Assembly: GCF_016862075.1 (NCBI RefSeq) | Contig: NZ_BOMG01000049.1 | Location: forward strand, 34,388 to 98,387 | Direction of reading: 5' to 3' | From: Actinoplanes couchii | Lineage (GTDB): Bacteria > Actinomycetota > Actinomycetes > Mycobacteriales > Micromonosporaceae | Length of the DNA stretch: 64,000 nt | In this document: one piece after another, positions 58,914 to 64,000 of the stretch | Numbering within the stretch: position 1 is the stretch's first letter | Layout: every line of letters starts with the position of its first letter | Position numbers and translations under genes: made by a program | The notes under the pieces: model-generated | The model's input: the letters and a program-made list of their open reading frames with translations, nothing else | Database searches by the model: none | Told to the model about the DNA's origin: nothing

Positions 58914-59855
58914 GTGCAGGAGATGGCAGCGATCGCGGGCGGACTGGCCGGGCTCGCCGGAGCCGGTGGCGCGGTCACCGTCGCCCTGATCCGCCGGCGC
59001 CACCCCTGGCTCACCGCCGGGCACGCGCTGACCGGCCCGGAGACGATCGACCCGCTGCCCGGCGTGATCAAGCTCGGCCTGTCCGGGATGACCGTCGTGG
59101 TCACCCCGGGCCCGCGTGGCGAGCTGTACCTCGGCCCCGGCGACCCACAACCCGGCCGGACCCTGCGCCGCCTGGTGCTGGCCCCGCTCTTCACCCGGGC
59201 CGGCGCGAACGGCGGCCGCCTGTGGCCGGACCAGCGCGCGTCGTTTCGGCTGGTCATCGAATTCGGCGGCGGCAACCGGGATCCGGAGGCGCTGCTGCGT
59301 GCCTACCGGATGCTGGACCAGCAGTTACGGGACCACGCCGGCCTGCTCAGCAGCTGCCGGGACGGAAAGCTGCGGCTCCGGGCGGTGACCGTGACGGTGG
59401 CCGGGGCGGTCGACGTCCGGGAGCTGCTGGCCGCCGAACCGGTGCGGTACGCGTTCGCCGACGGCGACTTCGACGACCTCGGCTCCCACTCGGCCCCGCC
59501 GACCCTGGTGCCGATGGTCAGCGAGCCGTGGACCCGCCGGTTCGGCTGGGACGGCCGCGACTCGATCACCGCCGAGGAACGGCACCAGCTGCACGCCCTG
59601 ATCCGGGCGGCACACGCCGACGGCCGGACGGTACGCATCTCCGGGCTCCCGGACGGCACCCGCAAGGACCGGGCCGCGATCTGGACCGAACTGAGCGCCG
59701 CCGGCGTGGACGTGATCGCCGACACCGATCTGACCGGCCTGGCCCGGCACCTGCGCCGCCTCCCCATCGCTCCCACCGCTCTCACCAGGGCGATCGTCCG
59801 TCCCGCGGCACGACCCGACGCACATCGTTCAGAGAGTCGTCACGAGCCGGTTTGA
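58914..59855 (+). CDS. PLC/GDPD-like protein with incomplete active site
   Basis: A protein of 313 residues. A short hydrophobic stretch (about 4-25) may anchor it. The order 'GRTLRRLVLAPLFTRAGANG', 'LVPMVSEPWTRRFGWDGRDS' and 'WTELSAAGVDVIADTDLTGL' matches actinobacterial PI-PLC/GDPD-like proteins. The N-terminal His-containing motif expected of active members is not seen ('RRRHPWLTAGHALTG' stands there), so it may be inactive. Confidence 0.55.
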   Translation: MQEMAAIAGGLAGLAGAGGAVTVALIRRRHPWLTAGHALTGPETIDPLPGVIKLGLSGMTVVVTPGPRGELYLGPGDPQPGRTLRRLVLAPLFTRAGANGGRLWPDQRASFRLVIEFGGGNRDPEALLRAYRMLDQQLRDHAGLLSSCRDGKLRLRAVTVTVAGAVDVRELLAAEPVRYAFADGDFDDLGSHSAPPTLVPMVSEPWTRRFGWDGRDSITAEERHQLHALIRAAHADGRTVRISGLPDGTRKDRAAIWTELSAAGVDVIADTDLTGLARHLRRLPIAPTALTRAIVRPAARPDAHRSESRHEPV

Positions 59856-59943
59856 AGACCGTCGTGAGGGGTGAACCCGCACGGACCGATAGCATGCGTT
59901 CGGAGATCCATTCATATAGAGCCCGCCGATCGAGGTCCCCGCC

Positions 59944-60570
59944 GTGAAGTTCTCATTCCGCCCCGTCGAGGGTGCCTTCTACGAGCTCTTCACCAGGGCC
60001 GCCCAGAACCTGGTCAAGGGCACCGAGTTGCTGAACGAGCTGGCGCTGCCCGGTGTGGACGTCCAATCCGTCGCGGACCGGTTGAGCGATGTGGAACACG
60101 ACAGCGACTCGATCACGCACGAGCTCTACAAGAAGATCAACTCCACTTTCATCACCCCGTTCGACCGGGAGGACATCTACTCGCTCGGCTCCCAGCTGGA
60201 CGACGTGATGGACCACCTGGAGGCGGCCGGAAACCTGCTCTACCTGTACGGGCTCACCGATCTGCCCTCCCTGCCCCGCGAGATGCACGAGCTGGTCACC
60301 GTGCTCGACACGCAGGCCAAGGTGACCGCCGAGGCGATGCCGAAACTGCGCTCGCTGAAAGGCATGGAGGAGTACTGGATCGAGATCAACCGGCTGGAGA
60401 ACGACGGTGACCGGGCGTACCGGATGCTGCTCGTCCGGCTCTTCTCCGGTGAGTACGACGCGCTGACCGTGCTCAAGATGAAAGAGGTCGTCGACGAGCT
60501 GGAAGCCGCCTGCGACGCCTTCGAGCACGTGGCGAACACCATCGAGACCATCGCGGTCAAGGAGTCCTAG
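59944..60570 (+). CDS. DUF47 (PhoU-like) protein
   Basis: A protein of 208 residues, all helical: 'MKFSFRPVEGAFYELFTRAA', 'DVEHDSDSITHELYKKINST', 'PFDREDIYSLGSQLDDVMDH', and 'ALTVLKMKEVVDELEAACDA' with 'FEHVANTIETIAVK'. DUF47 proteins partner the Pit phosphate transporter and modulate it. GTG start; the Pit gene follows by three bases. Confidence 0.93.
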   Translation: MKFSFRPVEGAFYELFTRAAQNLVKGTELLNELALPGVDVQSVADRLSDVEHDSDSITHELYKKINSTFITPFDREDIYSLGSQLDDVMDHLEAAGNLLYLYGLTDLPSLPREMHELVTVLDTQAKVTAEAMPKLRSLKGMEEYWIEINRLENDGDRAYRMLLVRLFSGEYDALTVLKMKEVVDELEAACDAFEHVANTIETIAVKES

Positions 60571-60573
60571 ACC

Positions 60574-61581
60574 GTGGATGCCACCCTGATCGCCGTCATC
60601 GCGGTGATCCTCGCCGCGATGGCCTTCGACTACACGAACGGCTTCCACGACGCGGCGAACGCCATCGCGACCAGTGTCAGCACCCGGGCGCTCACACCCC
60701 GGGTAGCCCTCGCGATGGCCGCGGTCGGCAACTTCATCGGCGCGCACCTGGGTACCGAGGTCGCCAAGACCGTCGGGGACGGCCTGGTCGATCTGCCGAC
60801 CGGCATCCCCAGCCTGGGCATCGTCTTCGCCGGTGTGCTCGGCGCGATCACCTGGAACCTGATCACCTGGTACTTCGGGCTGCCCTCCAGCTCGTCACAC
60901 GCGCTCTTCGGCGGCCTGGTCGGCGCGACGCTCTTCGCCACCGTCGGCAGCGTCCAGTGGGACAACATCATCAACAAGGTGCTGATCCCGATGGTGGTGT
61001 CGCCGCTGGTCGGCCTGGTGCTCGGCTTCATCGTGATGATCGCGATCATGTGGATCTTCCGGCGCGGGCACCCCGGCCGGCTGAACCGCGGTTTCCGCTG
61101 GGCACAGACCGTCTCGGCGGCGGCCATGTCCATCGGGCACGGCATGCAGGACGCGGCGAAGACCATGGGCATCGTGGTGCTGGCCCTGTACACCGGTGGC
61201 ATCCAGTCGTCGTCGACCGACATCCCGGAGTGGGTCTACTGGACGTCGGCCACCGTGCTGGCGGCCGGCACCTACGCCGGTGGGTGGCGGATCATCCGCA
61301 CTCTCGGCCGCAAGATCATCGACCTGGGCCCGGCCGAGGGCTTCGCCGCCGAGACCGTGGCCAGCTCGGTGCTCTACTTCAACGCCCTGGTCCTGCACGC
61401 GCCGATCTCGACCACCCACACGATCACCTCGGCGATCATGGGCGTGGGCGCGACCAAGCGCCTCAGCGCGGTCCGCTGGAACGTAGCGGGCAACATCGTG
61501 ATCGCCTGGATCACGACGTTCCCCGCCGCCGCCTTCTTCTCCTGCGTGATCTACTTCATCGTCCGGCCACTCTTCGTCTGA
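60574..61581 (+). CDS. Pit-family inorganic phosphate transporter
   Basis: A protein of 335 residues with about ten membrane helices and the two signature halves: 'FDYTNGFHDAANAIATSVST' and 'FNALVLHAPISTTHTITSAI'. It takes up phosphate (likely metal phosphate) with protons. GTG start. Paired with the DUF47 gene. Its stop lies in a 24-bp repeat array. Confidence 0.95.
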   Translation: MDATLIAVIAVILAAMAFDYTNGFHDAANAIATSVSTRALTPRVALAMAAVGNFIGAHLGTEVAKTVGDGLVDLPTGIPSLGIVFAGVLGAITWNLITWYFGLPSSSSHALFGGLVGATLFATVGSVQWDNIINKVLIPMVVSPLVGLVLGFIVMIAIMWIFRRGHPGRLNRGFRWAQTVSAAAMSIGHGMQDAAKTMGIVVLALYTGGIQSSSTDIPEWVYWTSATVLAAGTYAGGWRIIRTLGRKIIDLGPAEGFAAETVASSVLYFNALVLHAPISTTHTITSAIMGVGATKRLSAVRWNVAGNIVIAWITTFPAAAFFSCVIYFIVRPLFV

Positions 61582-61750
61582 GCCGCGCCCCTCATCTTCG
61601 TTCGAGGCGCGCCTGTCAGCTTCGTCCGAGGCGCGCCTGTCAGCTTCGTCCGAGCCGCGCCTGTCAGCTTCGTTCGAGGCGCGTCTCTCGCGCGTCTTTC
61701 ATTTTCGCCTGAGACGCGGCGTTCCTCTTCGTCTGCGGCGCGCCTCTCAG
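61572..61750. repeat. Seven 24-bp tandem repeats between convergent genes
   Basis: Units start at 61,572, 61,596, 61,620, 61,644, 61,668, 61,703 and 61,727, each like CTTCGTCCGAGGCGCGCCTG followed by TCAG. One unit is ten bases longer. The array includes the last codons of the Pit gene and the stop of the Gfo/Idh gene. The copies with GGCGCGCC form small palindromes. No spacers. Confidence 0.85.
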
Positions 61751-62730
61751 TAGTTGACGCCGACCTGCTCGCGCAGCGTGTCCAGCAGCGCCATCACCTC
61801 GAGCGTCGTCGAGTGCGGCACCAGCGGGCTCTCCAGCTCCCCGGCGAGCAGGCAGCGCTGCACCTCGGCCGCCTCGAACTGGTAACCCTTGCCCTCGAAC
61901 GGGAACTCGAACGTCTCCGGCTCTTTGCCGTCCACGTTCAGCACGAACGAACGTGGCACGAAGAACCCCTCCGGCAGATCGATCCGGCCGCCGGTGCCGG
62001 TGATCGCGGCAGCGTTCCGGCTCGGGCCGTTGATGCTGCAGGTCAGAGCAGCCACCCCTCCGCCCTCGTAGCCCAGCAGAATGCCGGTGGTCTCATCCAC
62101 CCGCTCCGGGGTGAGATGCGCCCAGGCCTGCGCCGACGCCGGCACCCCGAGGATCAGGTGGGCCAGGTGGATCGGGTAGACACCCAGGTCGAGCAGGGCG
62201 CCACCGCCCAGTTTCGGGTCACGCAGCCGGTGCGACGCCTCGAACGGCCCCTGCAACCCGAAGTCGGCGTGGATCGTGCTGACCGCACCGATCGCACCGG
62301 ACGACACCAGCTCGGCGATCTTGCGGATGGCCGGGTTGAGGCGCATCCACATGGCCTCCATCAGGAACACCCCGCGCGAGTGCGCCGCCTCCAGCAGCAA
62401 CGCGGCCGACGGCAGGTCCAGGGTGATCGGTTTCTCGACGAGCACGGCCTTGCCCGCTTCGATGCACAGCATCGCCGCATCCAGGTGGAAGGCGTGTGGC
62501 GTCGCCACGTAGACCACGTCGACGTCGTCGTCGGCGGCCAGCTCCGCGTAGGAGCCGTGGGCGCGGGCGAAACCGTGCTCCTGCGCGAAAGCCTCCGCGT
62601 TGGCGAGGCTGCGCGAGCCCACGGCAGCGAGCTCGGCGCCCTCCACCAGTTTCAGGTCGGCGGCGAATGCACTGGCGATCCCGCCGGGGCCGAGAATGCC
62701 CCAGCGAACCTTCTGTCCGGTCATGATCAT
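61747..62730 (-). CDS. Gfo/Idh/MocA-family oxidoreductase
   Basis: A protein of 327 residues. The Rossmann start is 'VRWGILGPGGIASAFAADLK', with 'YVATPHAFHLDAAMLCIEAG' and 'VLVEKPITLDLPSAALLLEA' (the EKP motif). The C-terminal beta-sheet domain has 'GGGALLDLGVYPIHLAHLIL'. It is probably an NAD(P)-dependent sugar or polyol dehydrogenase; substrate unknown. GGAG precedes the ATG by eight bases. Confidence 0.92.
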   Translation of the reverse strand: MIMTGQKVRWGILGPGGIASAFAADLKLVEGAELAAVGSRSLANAEAFAQEHGFARAHGSYAELAADDDVDVVYVATPHAFHLDAAMLCIEAGKAVLVEKPITLDLPSAALLLEAAHSRGVFLMEAMWMRLNPAIRKIAELVSSGAIGAVSTIHADFGLQGPFEASHRLRDPKLGGGALLDLGVYPIHLAHLILGVPASAQAWAHLTPERVDETTGILLGYEGGGVAALTCSINGPSRNAAAITGTGGRIDLPEGFFVPRSFVLNVDGKEPETFEFPFEGKGYQFEAAEVQRCLLAGELESPLVPHSTTLEVMALLDTLREQVGVNY

Positions 62731-62795
62731 TACGGTATCTCCCCCGCCGTCGGCTGCGAACCCATCCTCCCACCGGCGCCCGGCTGGTTCGGGAG

Positions 62796-62837
62796 TTGTC
62801 CACAGGCGCCGGGTGCGGCACGAGCCGATGTGGATAA
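62796..62837. promoter_or_regulatory. Pair of DnaA-box-like sites
   Basis: TTGTCCACA (62,796-62,804) and TGTGGATAA (62,829-62,837, the reverse of TTATCCACA) point toward each other with 24 bases between. Both match DnaA box forms known in high-GC actinobacteria. They lie in the gap between divergent Gfo/Idh and Nudix genes. Neighbours do not resemble an origin. Confidence 0.45.
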
Positions 62838-62876
62838 CGTATCGCCGCCGGCCCACACGGTGGCAGGATCGGTCCG

Positions 62877-63659
62877 GTGACCGACTCGATGTCGCTACCG
62901 CCCGCCATGTCGCAACGAGCACGGGAGTTCACCGGGCCACCCGTCCCGGCCCGCCCCGCCGCCACCGTCGTGCTGCTCCGGCCACACGACGACACCTTCC
63001 AGGTCTATGTGCTGCGCCGCGCCGCGACGATGACCTTCGGTGGCCTCTACGCCTTCCCCGGCGGCGCCGTCGACCCGTCCGACCGCCCGACGACGATCCG
63101 CACCGACTGGCCCGACCGCCTCGGCGTCCCACCGGCGGAGGCGCACGCTGTCGTGGGCGCCGCCGCCCGCGAGCTGTTCGAGGAGACCGGTGTCCTGCTG
63201 GCCGGCCCCCGCTCCGAGCCGGACCGCACCATCGCCGCCACCGACTCGCCGGAGTGGGAGGCCGACCGCGCCGCCGTCCAGGCCCGCACCCTGTCCATGA
63301 CCGATCTGCTGGCCCGCCACGACCTGCGCCTCCGCGACGATCTGCTGCTGCCGTGGTCCCGCTGGATCACCCCGGAGTTCGAGCCACGCCGCTACGACAC
63401 GTGGTTCTTCGCCGCGCTGCTCCCCGAGTCCCAGGCCACCCGGGACGTCTCCGGCGAAGCCTCCACAACAGCCTGGATCCCCCCAACCGAGACCACGCTG
63501 CCGATGCTCCCACCCACCCGCCGGACGTTGGCCGAGATCGCCGCCCACCCGACGATCCCCGAGGTGGTGGCCGCTTCCACCCACCGCGACGCCGCCACCC
63601 CCTTGACCCCACGGATAGTCATCACCCCGGACGGAAAGGCCCAACTTCAACTGCCCTGA
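62877..63659 (+). CDS. Nudix hydrolase (large, NUDT19-like)
   Basis: A protein of 260 residues. 'TFGGLYAFPGGAVDPSDRPT' and 'VGAAARELFEETGVLLAGPR' form a split Nudix box with about 40 residues between, as in long Nudix proteins active on CoA derivatives. 'PWSRWITPEFEPRRYDTWFF' is also typical. GTG start. It diverges from the Gfo/Idh gene. Confidence 0.88.
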   Translation: MTDSMSLPPAMSQRAREFTGPPVPARPAATVVLLRPHDDTFQVYVLRRAATMTFGGLYAFPGGAVDPSDRPTTIRTDWPDRLGVPPAEAHAVVGAAARELFEETGVLLAGPRSEPDRTIAATDSPEWEADRAAVQARTLSMTDLLARHDLRLRDDLLLPWSRWITPEFEPRRYDTWFFAALLPESQATRDVSGEASTTAWIPPTETTLPMLPPTRRTLAEIAAHPTIPEVVAASTHRDAATPLTPRIVITPDGKAQLQLP

Positions 63660-63755
63660 TTTTTGTACGCCCGACAAACAGCCCCGCCCCGTCCCGCGAC
63701 GCAGGCGCCACTCAAGACCGCCCAGCGACCGCCGGGCCGGATGCGACGGTCACCG
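63660..63755. repeat. Dispersed intergenic repeat, copy B
   Basis: Immediately after the Nudix stop: T-run, GTACGCC, CCCCGTCCCGCGACGC, GGCGCC, GCGACCGCCGGGCCGG and GGTCACCG, the same order as copy A at 44,553. Similarity looks about 70% by eye. From 63,660 to the end no gene is supported. Confidence 0.6.
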
Positions 63756-63810
63756 AAGAACAAACGCCACCCCGCGCCGCCGGCCTGGCGGCCAATCGCG
63801 GCGTCGGCCG

Positions 63811-63860
63811 CGGGCCGTTACCGACCGGCAGGTTCGGCGGCGGGCCGTTACCGACCGGCA
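63811..63860. repeat. 20-bp direct repeat, 30-bp period
   Basis: Two exact 20-base copies, CGGGCCGTTACCGACCGGCA, start at 63,811 and 63,841. No coding use is apparent. Confidence 0.7.
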
Positions 63861-63951
63861 CAGGTTCGCCGGCTGCGACCAGGAACTGGCGCGAGGTCGA
63901 CAGGCAGCTACCAGACCGGGCAACTATCACCCACTTGCCACGACCCGGCGA

Positions 63952-64000
63952 CCCGGCACAGCTTGACGACCCGGCACAGCTTGACGACCCGGCACAGCTT
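63952..64000. repeat. 18-bp tandem repeat running off the window end
   Basis: CCCGGCACAGCTTGACGA is repeated about 2.7 times up to the last base; the array probably continues outside the window. Confidence 0.75.

Noticed and set aside
61572..61750. CRISPR array or attachment site
   Set aside because: 24-bp head-to-tail repeats without spacers; no integrase or phage gene nearby.
62796..62837. Replication origin
   Set aside because: Only two boxes and no dnaA, dnaN or gyr genes nearby.
63712..63930. Short minus-strand reading frame near the right edge
   Set aside because: It is made of the repeated blocks there, has no ribosome site and no recognisable protein pattern.

Overview
The window is high-GC DNA from an actinobacterium. 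The gene content points to a motile, spore-forming member of the Micromonosporaceae, most likely an Actinoplanes-type organism. The signs are a Gram-positive style flagellar cluster without P- or L-ring genes, a FliW assembly factor, a mycothiol-dependent enzyme family, an HBHA-like gene next to its XRE regulator, and many GTG/TTG starts. The species assignment is inference; no rRNA or tRNA gene was seen.

Bases 1-38,500 form one continuous flagellar and chemotaxis island. On the left, flgN-flgK-flgL-fliW (minus) diverges from the flagellin gene fliC, followed by fliD-fliS and a small FliT-position gene (plus). Next come flgB-flgC-fliE-fliF-fliG-fliH-fliI, then fliJ, a peptidoglycan hydrolase (NlpC/P60 plus SLT) and fliK (plus). 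From 17.6 kb everything is on the minus strand: flhA-flhF-like-small membrane gene; flbD-motA-motB-fliL-fliM-fliN-fliO-fliP-fliR-flhB; flgD-flgE; and a che operon (cheA-cheW-unknown-cheB-cheR-cheY-cheX-cheY-cheX-like). Eight transcription units begin with a recognisable CTCA-N16/17-GCCGAA-like promoter, as expected for a FliA-type sigma factor, so the island looks like one coordinated regulon. The units build rod, hook and filament (flg, fli), export them (flhA, flhB, fliF/H/I/J/O/P/R), power rotation (motAB, fliL) and control it (che genes, fliG/M/N). fliQ is absent from its usual place between fliP and fliR. The FlhF-like protein has lost its GTPase motifs. FliM lacks the usual N-terminal CheY-binding motif.

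Bases 38,500-64,000 are ordinary chromosomal genes: an OmpR-type response regulator, a secreted CAP-domain protein, murB, a DinB/mycothiol-dependent family protein, a GH1 beta-glucosidase with its LacI-type regulator, a macrodomain protein, an EI24-like membrane protein, a group resembling mycobacterial Rv0474-Rv0476 (XRE regulator, HBHA-like, DUF2516), asparaginase, a DUF849 enzyme, a YgfZ-like protein, a Fur-family regulator, a nitrobindin-like protein with a 34-residue upstream gene, a DsrE-like protein, a MazF-type toxin-antitoxin pair, two Nudix hydrolases, a DinG-like helicase, DUF402, an ECF41-type sigma factor, a PLC-like protein, a DUF47/Pit phosphate uptake pair and a Gfo/Idh oxidoreductase.

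Several gene ends in this second half carry short GC-rich tandem repeats (17, 18 and 24 bp units) or long inverted repeats, and one roughly 100-bp intergenic sequence occurs twice. No CRISPR array, insertion sequence or prophage was seen.
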